Assembly: GCA_018828585.1 (NCBI GenBank)
Contig: JAHJVW010000084.1
Coordinates: forward strand, 1 to 58,718
DNA length: 58,718 nt
Direction: 5' to 3'
From: Bacteroidota bacterium
GTDB taxonomy: Bacteria > Bacteroidota > Bacteroidia > Sphingobacteriales > Sphingobacteriaceae
Made by a program: the position numbers and the translations under genes. Shown here piece after piece: positions 26,631 to 36,486 of this stretch. The notes beneath the pieces were generated by a model. The model had not been told where the DNA came from. It did no database searches and was given only the letters and a program-made list of their open reading frames with translations. How positions within the stretch are numbered: position 1 is the first letter of the stretch; each line of letters begins with the position of its first letter.

Positions 26631-27365
26631 TTATAAATACATTCCCATAATTAGGAAAAGGAGAAAACCTGCAAAGAAAGCACTGGTTTGCCAAGGACTC
26701 TCTTTAACTTCATGCGCCTCGGTCAGTAGTTCCTCTACAACCAAAAAAAGTAGTGCAGAAAGCCCAAAAGAAAGAATAAACTCTAGCATCAGGTCTTTGA
26801 TATTATGTAAAAGGGTGATTCCCAAAGCAAGGCTCACCAAAAAAATAAGACTAAGAAGACCTATACACAGGATGGTCTTAAACTTACTAATCGCTTTTTC
26901 TCTAAAGGATGTTGCAGTAGCCAAACCCAAAGAAAAAAGCTCTATGCCAATAGCAAGTGTCAATAAAAATCCTTCTTTATTGCCTACAGAGAAGGCAATT
27001 CCAACCAGTAGCCCGTCAATAAATATATCAATGGCAATCCCGATAAATAGGGTAATTGGAAAACTCTTTTTTTCTATGCTCCTTTCACTTTTCTTCTCAA
27101 GTGTTTTAATAAAAAACTTTAGTGATAACATGACCATCACTCCAGTTAAAAAACCTAATATGATTTGGAGAGGCCTGTGAATGCGGACCACATCAGGTAA
27201 TATTTCAACCGCTACCACAGAAAAAACAACACCCGCTGCAAAATGTAAAATGGTACTTTGGATAGTTTTAGCAAGCTTGAAGAACACAGCAATTAAACCA
27301 CCGATTAAGATTGTTCCAACAGGAATTAAACCCAAGAAGAGCGAGTGTTCTATTGTCCGAAACAT
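26631..27365 (-). CDS. ZIP-family metal transporter
   Basis: 244 aa with eight hydrophobic segments. ZIP features are HFAAGVVFSVVAVEILPD near 42 and an IDIFIDGLLVGIAF segment near 112, where the usual HNxxEG metal motif has Asp residues instead of His/Glu. ZIP proteins usually move divalent metals into the cytoplasm. Co-transcription with two exporters (20 bp after czcB, 39 bp before the P1B-4 gene) is unusual; the altered site may mean a changed direction or substrate. Confidence 0.8.
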   Translation of the reverse strand: MFRTIEHSLFLGLIPVGTILIGGLIAVFFKLAKTIQSTILHFAAGVVFSVVAVEILPDVVRIHRPLQIILGFLTGVMVMLSLKFFIKTLEKKSERSIEKKSFPITLFIGIAIDIFIDGLLVGIAFSVGNKEGFLLTLAIGIELFSLGLATATSFREKAISKFKTILCIGLLSLIFLVSLALGITLLHNIKDLMLEFILSFGLSALLFLVVEELLTEAHEVKESPWQTSAFFAGFLLFLIMGMYL

Positions 27366-27385
27366 AATTCTATTGCTATTAAACC

Positions 27386-28633
27386 TTATTCTTCTTCGCT
27401 GTTTTTCATTTTAGATAACAAATCATAAGCCCCTTTTAGCACAATGTTACCTTTAGTCTGTAAATTCTCAGGGATTTGCACTTCAACATAACCAGCATCG
27501 ATAATCCCGGTAGTAATGGGCGTCATCTCAAAGTGGAACATTTCTCCCGCTGCCTCCTGCTGCTGCTCGGACGCTGCTTTTTGATGCTGATGCGCTTGTT
27601 TTGTTTGTCCATCTTTAGCTATGAAAATGTATTTCTTCCCTTCAAAATCTACCACGGCAGATTCTGGAAGAGAAAGTACCTCTACATTTCCTGTTTCGAT
27701 ATAAGCTTTTAGATAGGTCCCGGGAATAAAGGAAATACCTGAACCTGATGCCACACTATGAACGGTGATGGTTTTGTCTGGATTGATTTCTTTACCTACC
27801 AGCTTCACTGTTGCTATACGCTCGGTACTTTCATTGGTTAAAGAAAACCTTACTTTTTGCCCAGGTTTTACTTTTACGGCATCCTTTTCAAACACATTTA
27901 ACTCCACATGTAAATTAGAACCATCTACAATCTCAAACAAAACATCATTGGTATTCACAAATTTGCCCACATTAACGTTTACTTTGGTAACAGAACCGCT
28001 AATAGGCGAATAGATATTGATTTGACTGCGGATATTACCAGCAGTCAAACTATTTGGATTGATATTGATCAGCCTTAAACGTTCTGCCAATGCATTTACC
28101 TTAGCAAGCGTACTTTGGTAATTTGCCTTGGATTGTTGTACCGTCTTTTGCGAATTCACATTTTGTTGGCTTAGGGTCTGCTGGCGTTTATATTCATTAT
28201 CTGTAAATTCAAGCTGGCTTTTACTCTCTAAGTAATCTTGTTGAAGCATCACATAATCCTGATTTTGGAGTACAGCAATTACCTGACCTTTTTTAACCAT
28301 TGTTCCCTGCAATAAAGGGGTGGATTTGATGATTCCACCCATCTGCGTAGTGATGCTCACCAAATTTTGGGGCGGCACATCGATAAAGCCATTCACTTTT
28401 AAAACCCCACTTAAAGCTTTCATTTCTGCAGAGCCTAATGTTATACCTACGGTTTGGTATTGTGATTTGGTAATTTCAACTGTGTTTTCATTTTTGGGGT
28501 TTAAAGCGGTATCGGTTGTATTCACCGTATTTTCTTCTTTCACTTTTTTGTCTCCGCATGACGATAGCGCAAAAGCAATCGTGATGATATAGACAGGAAG
28601 GAGCATCTTATTCATTTCTATATATTTTTTCAT
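27386..28633 (-). CDS. RND efflux periplasmic adaptor (CzcB/CusB family)
   Basis: 415-aa lipoprotein with lipobox LSSC near residue 26. It links the inner-membrane pump with the outer-membrane channel. The order is lipoyl-like half (QMGGIIKSTPLLQGTMVKKGQVIAVLQNQDY), a coiled-coil hairpin (~130-190), the second lipoyl half (IYSPISGSVTKVNVNVGKFV), and beta-barrel and membrane-proximal parts. A His/Gln-rich insert (QAHQHQKAASEQQQ, ~345-358) may bind metal. Ten bp after the CzcA-TolC gene. A second start 6 codons in (28615) is possible. Confidence 0.93.
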   Translation of the reverse strand: MKKYIEMNKMLLPVYIITIAFALSSCGDKKVKEENTVNTTDTALNPKNENTVEITKSQYQTVGITLGSAEMKALSGVLKVNGFIDVPPQNLVSITTQMGGIIKSTPLLQGTMVKKGQVIAVLQNQDYVMLQQDYLESKSQLEFTDNEYKRQQTLSQQNVNSQKTVQQSKANYQSTLAKVNALAERLRLININPNSLTAGNIRSQINIYSPISGSVTKVNVNVGKFVNTNDVLFEIVDGSNLHVELNVFEKDAVKVKPGQKVRFSLTNESTERIATVKLVGKEINPDKTITVHSVASGSGISFIPGTYLKAYIETGNVEVLSLPESAVVDFEGKKYIFIAKDGQTKQAHQHQKAASEQQQEAAGEMFHFEMTPITTGIIDAGYVEVQIPENLQTKGNIVLKGAYDLLSKMKNSEEE

Positions 28634-28643
28634 TGTTCTTGGA

Positions 28644-31600
28644 TTATAAACCTATTAGGTATTGTAGTGTAAAAACTGATTGATTGTAATCATTGACGGT
28701 TTGCAGATAATTGAATTTTATATCTGAATAAGTGCGTAAAGCCTGCAAATATTCCACATATCCTATTTCCCCGTTCTGGAAAGCAATCTGCGATTGTGTC
28801 AAAATAAGATTTGCGTTGGGTAAGGCACTGTTTTGATAATAGTCCAGACTTTTTGAACCTTTCAACATATCCTGATAGGCCTGTTTAAACTGGCTACTTA
28901 AATCGGTTTCATAGCGATTGAAATCGCTCTGTGCCACCTGTTTTTCTATTTTGGCAGCCTTAACCCTAGAAGAATAGGGTTTAAAAAATATAGGAATGGA
29001 GACGCCTGCCTGCACACCTTGAAAGCGGTCACTGGCACCGTAATATTGATTTTGACCGTTTACCGCATAATTGCCGATGATAGACTGATTAAAATAGCCA
29101 ATATTAAAATCAGGACCAGCTTCTGCTTTTACTACCCCAATTCTTTTATCAGCAAGTTCAATCTCTTGCCTTTGTAATGCTAAAATGGGATTGGAATTGA
29201 TGGTGCTATCCATGATATTTTCATCCCATGATGTTTTCTTTAAAGTATCTGCAACTTGAATGGTTTGATTGCTGTTGAGTAATTTTTGGATTTCCGAAGC
29301 ATAGATGGCAATATTCGCTTGATTCTTTACCATCTGGTTAACCACCTCGTTATACTGCGTTTCCGCAGTTTTCTGTTCCAACAAATTAGTTTCGCCAGCC
29401 TGATAGCGGAAAGTTGCAGCCCTTCTAAAGTTGTTATAAATCGTATCTTGGTTTTCGTAAAGTTTTTGTAGAGCCAAATAATAGGTCAACTGTGTAAATG
29501 CACTCTTCACCTGATAGCTCAAGGCATTCTTGGTTACCGAAAGATTCAATTCGGCACTTCTGATTTGAGCATCAGCCAAATTACCGCGTTTAACATACAA
29601 GCCAGGGTAGGCTATATTTTGTTGGATATTGAAACGGTTGTCGTTCTTTAGTCCATTCATTTGTCCGTACTCTGCATTGATATTGGTTTTTCCTAAATCA
29701 AACGATGCACCCTTTAAAGCTTGCTGTTTGTTAATCAATAAAGCAGAAGATTTTACTCCCTGATTATTTTGGATGGCAAAATTAACTGCCTGTTCCATAG
29801 TTATTGGGGCATTTATTTTCCTACTGTCCTGCGCATTTGCTTTTGGAGAGATGAAAAGCATGGTCGTCATTAACAATATGACAATAGTAACAACGGGGGT
29901 GCTTTTCTTTTTCCTACGCTTAAAGGTTTCGAAATAGGTATATAATACGGGCAAAACAATTAAGGTCAATAAAGTAGAGGTAAGCAAACCACCAATTACC
30001 ACCGTAGCCAAAGGTTTTTGGACTTCAGCTCCTGCTGCAGACGAAATGGCCATTGGCAAGAATCCCAGTGAAGCAACCGCGGCAGTCATTAAAACTGGTC
30101 TTAAACGGATGGCTGTTCCTTTGAAAACGATTTCCTTTAGCCCATAAATATTTTTCTTTTTTAACCTATTGAATTCTGTGATCAACACAATACCGTTCAA
30201 CACAGCTACCCCAAATAAAGCGATAAATCCTACTCCGGCTGAAATACTAAAAGGCATTCCTCTAATCAGTAATGCAAACACCCCACCGATTGCCGCCATA
30301 GGAATGGCTGAAAAGATAAGAATGGATTGTTTTACCGAACCAAAAGAAAAGTACAATAAAAGTAAGATGAGCAATAACGCAGCTGGGACCGCTATTGACA
30401 GTCTTTGTTTTGCTGCCTGTAAGTTTTCAAACTGTCCACCGTAGGTAATATAATAACCTGGCGGAAGCTTAATCTGTTGCTCAATTTTTTGCTCAATCTC
30501 TGTTACCACGCTCGCAATATCCCTCCCCCGTACATTCAGTCCTACGATAATCCTTCGTTTGGTATCTTCTCTTTGAATCTGATTGGGGCCCACCTGAAAA
30601 TCTACAGATGCGAGCTGGCTCAACGGAACCTGTTCTCCATTAGGTGCAGTAATATAAATATTCCTTACATCAGTAATATCTTTTCGGTTTTCTTGGGAAA
30701 GCCTGACTACCAAATCGTATCTTCTTTCTCCTTCGTACACCAAACCTGCACTTGAACCTGCAAAAGCAGCACTGATAGCCTGATTGATTTTCCTTATACT
30801 CAAACCATAACGGGCTACTTGGTCCCGGTTAATGTTTACTACTATTTGAGGTAGCCCAGTGGCCTGCTCTAGGTATAAATCTTTAGCTCCATTCACACTG
30901 GTTACTATTTTCCCGATTTGTTGGGAGAGTGCGGTCAGCTTTTGTAAATCATCGCCAAAAACTTTTATCCCGATATCCTGCCGAACTCCAGAAATCAATT
31001 CGTTGGAACGCAACTGAATAGGTTGTGATACACCAAATGTTACACCGGGAATATCTTCTAAAGCCTTGGTCATCTTTTCAGCCAATTCATCCCGGCTGTG
31101 AGCACTCGTCCACTCTTTTTTATCTTTTAGGATGACGGTCAAATCCGTTGCTTCCATCGGCATAGGGTCAGTAGGGATTTCTGCTGCCCCCACTTTTCCA
31201 ATCACTTCCTTTACTTCAGGGAATTTGTCAACCAATATTTTAGATGCCTGGTTTACTTTGTCAATGGTCTGGCTTAAGGAACTTCCCGTAAGCAAGCGGG
31301 TTTCAATGGCAAAATCACCTTCTTCCAAGGTTGGAATGAATTCACCACCCATTCTCATAAATAGAACAACACTTATAATCAAAAGGACTACAGATGAAAT
31401 CACCACTAATAGTCTTCTTTTTAATGCACCATGGATTACAGGCGAATAAATCTTTTGGAAGAAGTCCATCATTTTGTCGGAGAAATTCTTTTTATGAGCT
31501 ATTTTTTTACTGAGAAACAGCGAAGAAACCATAGGGACATAAGTCAATGAAAGTAGAAAAGCACCTAGAATAGCAAAAGAAACGGTTTGTGCCATAGGTC

Positions 31601-33032
31601 CGAACATTTTACCTTCTATCCCCACCAAAGCCAAAATAGGCAGATAAACAATCAGGATGATGATTTGCCCAAAGGCGGCTGCACTCATCATTCTTACCGC
31701 AGACTGCTCCACGTTTTCATCCATCTCCTTTTGGGTAAATGCCCTGCCTAACTTATTGGAGCTGAGTATATGCATGGTGGCTTCAACGATGATGACAGCC
31801 CCATCTACAATCAAACCAAAATCTATAGCCCCCAAACTCATGAGGTTACCGGAAACGCCAAAAACATTCATGAGAGAAATGGCGAAAAGCATGGCCAGGG
31901 GAATAACCGAAGCTACTACTAGCCCTGCCCTGAAATTTCCTAGGAACAGTACCAAAACGAAAATAACAATTAAAGCCCCCTCGATCAGGTTTTTACCTAC
32001 TGTTCCGATAGCCCTATTGACTAAAGCACTCCGGTCAAGATAGGGTTCTACCACCACCCCTTCAGGTAAGGTTTTGTTGATGCGGTCTATTTTCTGTTGA
32101 ACCAGTTTAACCACATTATTTGCATTGGCACCTTTCAGCATCATTACAATTCCACCAACGGCCTCTCCCTGACTTTCCTTGGTTGCTCTGGTGAGGGCAC
32201 CATACCTGATGGAATTTCCAATCTGTACCTTAGCAATATCTTTAATCAATACAGGAATGCCATTGCTGTTGTTCTTAACTACTATTTTTTGAATATCTTC
32301 TATACTGCCCACTAAGCCTTCACTTCTGATGAAATAGGCATTTGGTTTTTTGTCGATATAGGCACCGCCTGTATTTTCGTTGTTTTCCTCTAGCGCAGTA
32401 AATACATCACTGATACTAAGACTAAAACTTCTTAGTTTATCTGGGTCTAATGCAATTTCATATTGCTTTAGTAAGCCGCCAAAACTGTTGACTTCTGCAA
32501 TTCCGGGAGTTCCCAGCAACTGCCTCCGTACAATCCAGTCCTGAATACTACGGAGTTCGCGGGAATCATATTTTTTTTCGAAACCAGGTTTTGGATGTAT
32601 TACGTATTGATAAATTTCTCCTAGTCCGGTTGATATAGGTGAAATTTCTGGATTTCCTAATCCTGGGGGGATGTTGTTTTTTGCTTCGGTAAGTTTTTCA
32701 TTTACCTGTTGTCGGGCCCAATAGATGTCCACATCATCGTGAAAAACAATAGTTACTACCGATAACCCAAACCGCGAAATCGACCGAACCTGCTCAATTT
32801 CAGGGATGGTGGCCATAGTTTGTTCTACAGGAAAAGAGATCAAACGTTCAACTTCTTGAGTAGCCAGTGAGGGAGTTAATGTGATGACCTGAACTTGATT
32901 ATTGGTAATGTCAGGTACTGCGTCAATCGGTAATTGCTTTAAGGACCAAGCACCCCAAATAATGAGGGCGAGCGTAAAAAGTCCGATTACCAATTTGTTA
33001 TTGATAGAAAATTTAATGATTTTGTTAAGCAT
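28644..33032 (-). CDS. Heavy-metal RND pump fused to TolC-like outer-membrane factor
   Basis: 1462 aa. Residues 1-~1035 are a full HME-RND permease. The proton-path region has AIDFGLIVDGAVIIVE, the DFGx3DGAx3VE signature of divalent-cation pumps (CzcA/CnrA type) rather than copper pumps. Residues ~1042-1065 form a hydrophobic segment ending in a signal-like ANAQ, followed by an outer-membrane efflux domain (~1070-1462; ITMEQAVNFAIQNN, repeated helical hairpins). The fusion places inner pump and outer channel in one polypeptide, a layout known from Bacteroidota. First large gene of the leftward divalent-metal operon. Confidence 0.93.
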   Translation of the reverse strand: MLNKIIKFSINNKLVIGLFTLALIIWGAWSLKQLPIDAVPDITNNQVQVITLTPSLATQEVERLISFPVEQTMATIPEIEQVRSISRFGLSVVTIVFHDDVDIYWARQQVNEKLTEAKNNIPPGLGNPEISPISTGLGEIYQYVIHPKPGFEKKYDSRELRSIQDWIVRRQLLGTPGIAEVNSFGGLLKQYEIALDPDKLRSFSLSISDVFTALEENNENTGGAYIDKKPNAYFIRSEGLVGSIEDIQKIVVKNNSNGIPVLIKDIAKVQIGNSIRYGALTRATKESQGEAVGGIVMMLKGANANNVVKLVQQKIDRINKTLPEGVVVEPYLDRSALVNRAIGTVGKNLIEGALIVIFVLVLFLGNFRAGLVVASVIPLAMLFAISLMNVFGVSGNLMSLGAIDFGLIVDGAVIIVEATMHILSSNKLGRAFTQKEMDENVEQSAVRMMSAAAFGQIIILIVYLPILALVGIEGKMFGPMAQTVSFAILGAFLLSLTYVPMVSSLFLSKKIAHKKNFSDKMMDFFQKIYSPVIHGALKRRLLVVISSVVLLIISVVLFMRMGGEFIPTLEEGDFAIETRLLTGSSLSQTIDKVNQASKILVDKFPEVKEVIGKVGAAEIPTDPMPMEATDLTVILKDKKEWTSAHSRDELAEKMTKALEDIPGVTFGVSQPIQLRSNELISGVRQDIGIKVFGDDLQKLTALSQQIGKIVTSVNGAKDLYLEQATGLPQIVVNINRDQVARYGLSIRKINQAISAAFAGSSAGLVYEGERRYDLVVRLSQENRKDITDVRNIYITAPNGEQVPLSQLASVDFQVGPNQIQREDTKRRIIVGLNVRGRDIASVVTEIEQKIEQQIKLPPGYYITYGGQFENLQAAKQRLSIAVPAALLLILLLLYFSFGSVKQSILIFSAIPMAAIGGVFALLIRGMPFSISAGVGFIALFGVAVLNGIVLITEFNRLKKKNIYGLKEIVFKGTAIRLRPVLMTAAVASLGFLPMAISSAAGAEVQKPLATVVIGGLLTSTLLTLIVLPVLYTYFETFKRRKKKSTPVVTIVILLMTTMLFISPKANAQDSRKINAPITMEQAVNFAIQNNQGVKSSALLINKQQALKGASFDLGKTNINAEYGQMNGLKNDNRFNIQQNIAYPGLYVKRGNLADAQIRSAELNLSVTKNALSYQVKSAFTQLTYYLALQKLYENQDTIYNNFRRAATFRYQAGETNLLEQKTAETQYNEVVNQMVKNQANIAIYASEIQKLLNSNQTIQVADTLKKTSWDENIMDSTINSNPILALQRQEIELADKRIGVVKAEAGPDFNIGYFNQSIIGNYAVNGQNQYYGASDRFQGVQAGVSIPIFFKPYSSRVKAAKIEKQVAQSDFNRYETDLSSQFKQAYQDMLKGSKSLDYYQNSALPNANLILTQSQIAFQNGEIGYVEYLQALRTYSDIKFNYLQTVNDYNQSVFTLQYLIGL

Positions 33033-33218
33033 TCCTAATTTATTTTAATAGAATAAATAGTTGGTTCGCTATCTCTTTTTCTAAATAACTTTAAGCACTT
33101 AAGTGCTAGCGAACAAATAGATCCAAAAAAGAGATGGGCATGGCATTGAAATTTATTCAACGCATGTAGAAGCAATCGATATAGATTTTATAACGAAAGT
33201 TTCAAATAAAAAGAATGA

Positions 33219-33530
33219 TTAAACTAATTGCGGAGGTTGCCAAACAGAAAGACTTGTTTCTATTGGCTTAGAAGGTAGCTCTTGATTATATTCAGAATTA
33301 GCTTCTTTTGGAAGAAATGAAATAATTCCAGATGGTTTTGGGACTACACGTATTGAACAGCAAGAGCAACTGCAAAAAGGACTACATCCGTCTGATGCTG
33401 TATCCTGATGATTAGCTGTTTTCTCTAGCGTTTCTAATTTTATATTTTCTTTCGATACCAGCTTGTCTGTACATGGTTTTAAATACATGAACATGATTAA
33501 TAGAACTAATATGGAAGAATATATTTTCAT
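33219..33530 (-). CDS. DUF6660-type small secreted protein
   Basis: 103 aa with an N-terminal hydrophobic segment (MKIYSSILVLLIMFMYLKPC) and a central Cys cluster CSPFCSCSCC followed by SIRV, then a Pro-rich tail ending in WQPPQLV. Size, Cys cluster and tail agree with DUF6660 proteins found next to CzcA/CusA genes in Bacteroidota. Probably periplasmic metal binding. 186 bp upstream of the pump gene on the same strand. Confidence 0.75.
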   Translation of the reverse strand: MKIYSSILVLLIMFMYLKPCTDKLVSKENIKLETLEKTANHQDTASDGCSPFCSCSCCSIRVVPKPSGIISFLPKEANSEYNQELPSKPIETSLSVWQPPQLV

Positions 33531-33747
33531 CTGTTTTCACAAAGGTATAATTAAATTCTGGATTATGATCTGGACTGCTTTGTAATTTAATGTCAAATAA
33601 GTTGACTTCCTATCAACCTGTGATTATGATGTTAAAAAATCAACTTCATAATAGCAACTAAATTAAATTATAAATGAACTCAAGTTTTCTAAGTTTGTTT
33701 AAAACACAGGATATTTTTTATATTCGAGCTGGCACTACAATTAGTTT

Positions 33748-34995
33748 ATGACAGGGAATTTAAGTCAAATTATACAACAATATAAAAATGATCAAGAATC
33801 GGTTTATAACACTTGGTTTATAAACAACGAAGAGCGCTTGAAAGCCTTTCGGTCGATTAGAAGAGGGGTTTTACAGGTAATTGAGGATATAAAAACAAAA
33901 AAGTTTGGAAACGATTTTAAGGGTACTTCTTTAGAGTTTGTGCTTACTTGCATTGCAGAACAAAAACAGATATTTGAAGGGGCATCACACCCTTTTTACT
34001 GGAAACCAAAATTACGGATACCAGACATCTATGAAAACGAAAGTAACAAAATTCTTTTCGGTCAGTTTTTAGAGAATTGCCTAAATGCAAAAAACGAAGA
34101 ACAGATCATCAAAGAAATCATCAAGCTGGATTCCCATAAGATTAAGGGATTGGGGCCAGCCGTAGGCAACATATTGTATTTCTTGCATCCCACTATTATG
34201 CCTCCATTTAATACGGCTATTGTAAATGGGTTCAATGCACTTTTTAAAGACAAAAAAAAGCTTGGCAGTTGGACGGAGTATCTAAAAATTAGAGAAACTC
34301 TTTTGGATAACAATAAAAAGTTCTGTAATGATCTCTCTTTAGATCTAGGAGCAATAGCTGGTTTACTGTTTGAAATAGGTACCCAAAAATTGATCATCGG
34401 AGAAGAAGATTATTTGACCGAAAACGATAGAATTAAAATTGAAAAGCTTATCGAGAAAAGGCATAACGACGCTAAAAAGGAGAAAGAGGATGAGCATCTA
34501 CATTCAGAGATGCAATACCATCTTTTAAAAATCGGATCATCGTTAGGCTATGATGTGATGCCAGCTTCAAACGATAGGTCTAGATCGTATCTCAACAATA
34601 ATTTTTCGTTTCTTTCACTCAAAAGTTTCCCTAAGCTCCCAAGAGAAGAGGATGCACTTAATTCTGTAAAACTTATTGATGTGTTGTGGTTTAACAAAGG
34701 TACTTCTGAAGTCGTGGCCGCTTTTGAAGTAGAGAAAAGCACCAGTATTTATTCGGGGATTTTAAGACTTACGGATTTAAGCTATACCATTGGCAAAGGA
34801 CGCGAAACATTATACCTAATTATCCCTGATAAAAGAGAGAAAGACGTAGTGTTGCAGTTAACAAGACCTGCTATTAAAAAAGCAGATGTTCCCATAAAAT
34901 ATATCGTTTTCTCTGATTTAAGACAACATTGTGATGCCCTTTGCAAATTTGGAGACAGCCACTTAATTATGGAAAAAATTGCGAAAGGTGTTTAG
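33748..34995 (+). CDS. Restriction-like (PD-(D/E)XK type) protein, candidate defence gene
   Basis: 415 aa, no signal peptide. Residues ~125-165 carry a helix-hairpin-helix-like stretch ([15 protein letters not shown]) for DNA contact. Residues ~215-250 are a charged coiled-coil-like linker. The C-terminal ~140 residues have VKLIDVLWF, then [21 protein letters not shown] and a YLIIPD strand, matching a nuclease-like domain seen at the end of many restriction-type proteins (Asp, then E-x-E-K). It is a single gene with no methylase partner and stands alone between the metal operon and mobilisation genes. Not tested; activity is inferred. Confidence 0.55.
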   Translation: MTGNLSQIIQQYKNDQESVYNTWFINNEERLKAFRSIRRGVLQVIEDIKTKKFGNDFKGTSLEFVLTCIAEQKQIFEGASHPFYWKPKLRIPDIYENESNKILFGQFLENCLNAKNEEQIIKEIIKLDSHKIKGLGPAVGNILYFLHPTIMPPFNTAIVNGFNALFKDKKKLGSWTEYLKIRETLLDNNKKFCNDLSLDLGAIAGLLFEIGTQKLIIGEEDYLTENDRIKIEKLIEKRHNDAKKEKEDEHLHSEMQYHLLKIGSSLGYDVMPASNDRSRSYLNNNFSFLSLKSFPKLPREEDALNSVKLIDVLWFNKGTSEVVAAFEVEKSTSIYSGILRLTDLSYTIGKGRETLYLIIPDKREKDVVLQLTRPAIKKADVPIKYIVFSDLRQHCDALCKFGDSHLIMEKIAKGV

Positions 34996-35041
34996 TAATA
35001 ACCTTGAAAAAATATTTATCTTTCATTTAAAATTGTCAATT

Positions 35042-35491
35042 ATGAAAAAACTTGTTTTTACCTCTTTATTTTTAATAAGCCTATCGATCTGTTCGTTTGC
35101 TCAGTCTAAAGATGAAATAGCCATTAAAACCGTATTAAAGAATTATCAAAATGCGATTGAAAAACTATCTGTTGTTGGTGTTGCAGATTTGTTTGTGAGT
35201 GACTCTCAAATTGTGGAATCTGGAAGTTTAGAAGGTAATATTTCAACCTATTTAGAACATCATTTAGGTCCTGAACTTAAAGAGTTTAAATCTTTTAAGT
35301 TTAGTGATTATGAGGTCAAATTAGAGGTTGAAGATAAATTCGCTTTTAGCACCGAAAGTTATATTTATACCATTGTATTGCCTAGCGAAAAAGAGGTAAA
35401 ACAAAAGGGCGTGGCAACTTCTGTACTTGTAAAGACACTTGAAGGGTGGAAAATCAAATCGACCCATACCTCTGCTTCTAGAGTCAAATAA
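35042..35491 (+). CDS. Secreted NTF2-like (SnoaL/DUF4440-type) protein
   Basis: 149 aa from the ATG at 35042, which opens a signal peptide (MKKLVFTSLFLISLSICSFAQ). The longer frame from 34979 would overlap the previous gene. The mature protein has an alpha+beta cone-like pattern typical of NTF2-like domains: a helix (DEIAIKTVLKNYQNAIEKLSV), then DLFVSDSQIVE and long strands ending in VLVKTLEGWKIKSTHTSAS. Ligand unknown. Confidence 0.75.
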   Translation: MKKLVFTSLFLISLSICSFAQSKDEIAIKTVLKNYQNAIEKLSVVGVADLFVSDSQIVESGSLEGNISTYLEHHLGPELKEFKSFKFSDYEVKLEVEDKFAFSTESYIYTIVLPSEKEVKQKGVATSVLVKTLEGWKIKSTHTSASRVK

Positions 35492-35585
35492 TTTAGTTAC
35501 CATCTAAATGCCGAACCGATATATGATGTTTTTTCTTTTGAGATTATATCCTTTTATCACCTAAAAATAAATCGATAAGATTAAT

Positions 35586-35882
35586 ATGGTTCATATTTTA
35601 CTTCACTTTATAGTACCAGCTCTTTTTTCCTTCATTTTTTATCGGCATATGGCTATAAAAGCGTGGCTTATTATGATGGCGACGATGATTGTAGATTTAG
35701 ATCATTTACTGGCAACGTCAATATATTACCCTAATAGGTGTAGCATAGGATTTCATCCTTTACATTCTTACATAGCTATAATAATTTATTTTATACTGCT
35801 ATCTTTTCCTAAAGCTCGCATTGTGGCAATTGGTTTAATTATTCACATAATTCTCGATTTTATTGATTGCTATGCTAAATAA
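35586..35882 (+). CDS. DUF6122 family membrane protein
   Basis: 98 aa with three to four hydrophobic helices. It has conserved-type polar residues in membrane context: IVDLDHLLA (~36-44), YYPNRCSIGFHPLHSY and LIIHIILDFIDC. The His/Asp set resembles the YdjM-like membrane-bound metal-dependent hydrolases. Function unknown. Confidence 0.75.
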   Translation: MVHILLHFIVPALFSFIFYRHMAIKAWLIMMATMIVDLDHLLATSIYYPNRCSIGFHPLHSYIAIIIYFILLSFPKARIVAIGLIIHIILDFIDCYAK

Positions 35883-36000
35883 AACGACAAAAGGGTATCT
35901 ATTTACCAGTAACCCACAGAGCATAGGCACTTGATATAACGGTTTATAATTTATAAATTATTTGGAATGGTTGTGTTGCAGAATTTTAAAAGATGAAAGG

Positions 36001-36486
36001 CTATAAGAGCCCTTCATCTGCGAAAGAGAAATATCCTTCAGCTGTAATAATTACATGGTCTAAAACAGTAAGGTCTAATAATTCTCCTCCGGCTTTTATT
36101 TTCTGGGTCAATCTTCTATCAGCATCACTTGGTTTTAAGTTTCCTGATGGATGGTTATGACTTAATATGATGCTACTTGCACATGCTTTTAAAGCAGTGG
36201 AGAAAATGAGTTTAGGGTCTGCAATAGTACCGCTCATTCCACCATTAGAAACTTCATAAATACCAATTACTCTATTGGCTCTGTTCAATAACATAATTTT
36301 GAATTGCTCTTTCAGCTCTAAAATATCTTTATCCCTATTGCTGCTAAAAATATCATAAACCTGTTGAGAGGCAGTCACTTTTGGTCTTTCGGAAGCTTTA
36401 AATTTCGGTTTATAACTCACGCTTATTTCTGAAACTTGAAACAATGAGATTTGTGTGTTTAATGTTTGTTCTTGAAACTTTTCCAT
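36001..36486 (-). CDS. RadC-like JAB-domain protein
   Basis: 161 aa from the ATG at 36486. It has the JAMM/MPN metalloprotease-like motif SHNHPSGNLKPSDAD (H-x-H and Asp) and a C-terminal VLDHVIIT...YFSFADEGLL, as in RadC-type proteins common on Bacteroidota mobile elements. Role in these elements is not established. The start codon lies inside the truncated relaxase frame (36410-36994), so the gene is joined directly to it. Confidence 0.88.
   Translation of the reverse strand: MEKFQEQTLNTQISLFQVSEISVSYKPKFKASERPKVTASQQVYDIFSSNRDKDILELKEQFKIMLLNRANRVIGIYEVSNGGMSGTIADPKLIFSTALKACASSIILSHNHPSGNLKPSDADRRLTQKIKAGGELLDLTVLDHVIITAEGYFSFADEGLL

Noticed and set aside
28644-33032. CzcA-TolC fusion as a novelty
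   Set aside because: Unusual outside the phylum, but this fusion is known in Bacteroidota metal pumps, so it is reported as a feature only.
33540-33547. TACCTTTG on the minus strand as promoter of the DUF6660 gene
   Set aside because: It would lie only 10 bp from the start codon and has no TTTG at the -33 distance; likely chance in AT-rich DNA.
35990-36018. Imperfect hairpin at the end of the RadC gene
   Set aside because: Mostly inside the coding end, with a mismatch and no T-run; not enough for a terminator call.
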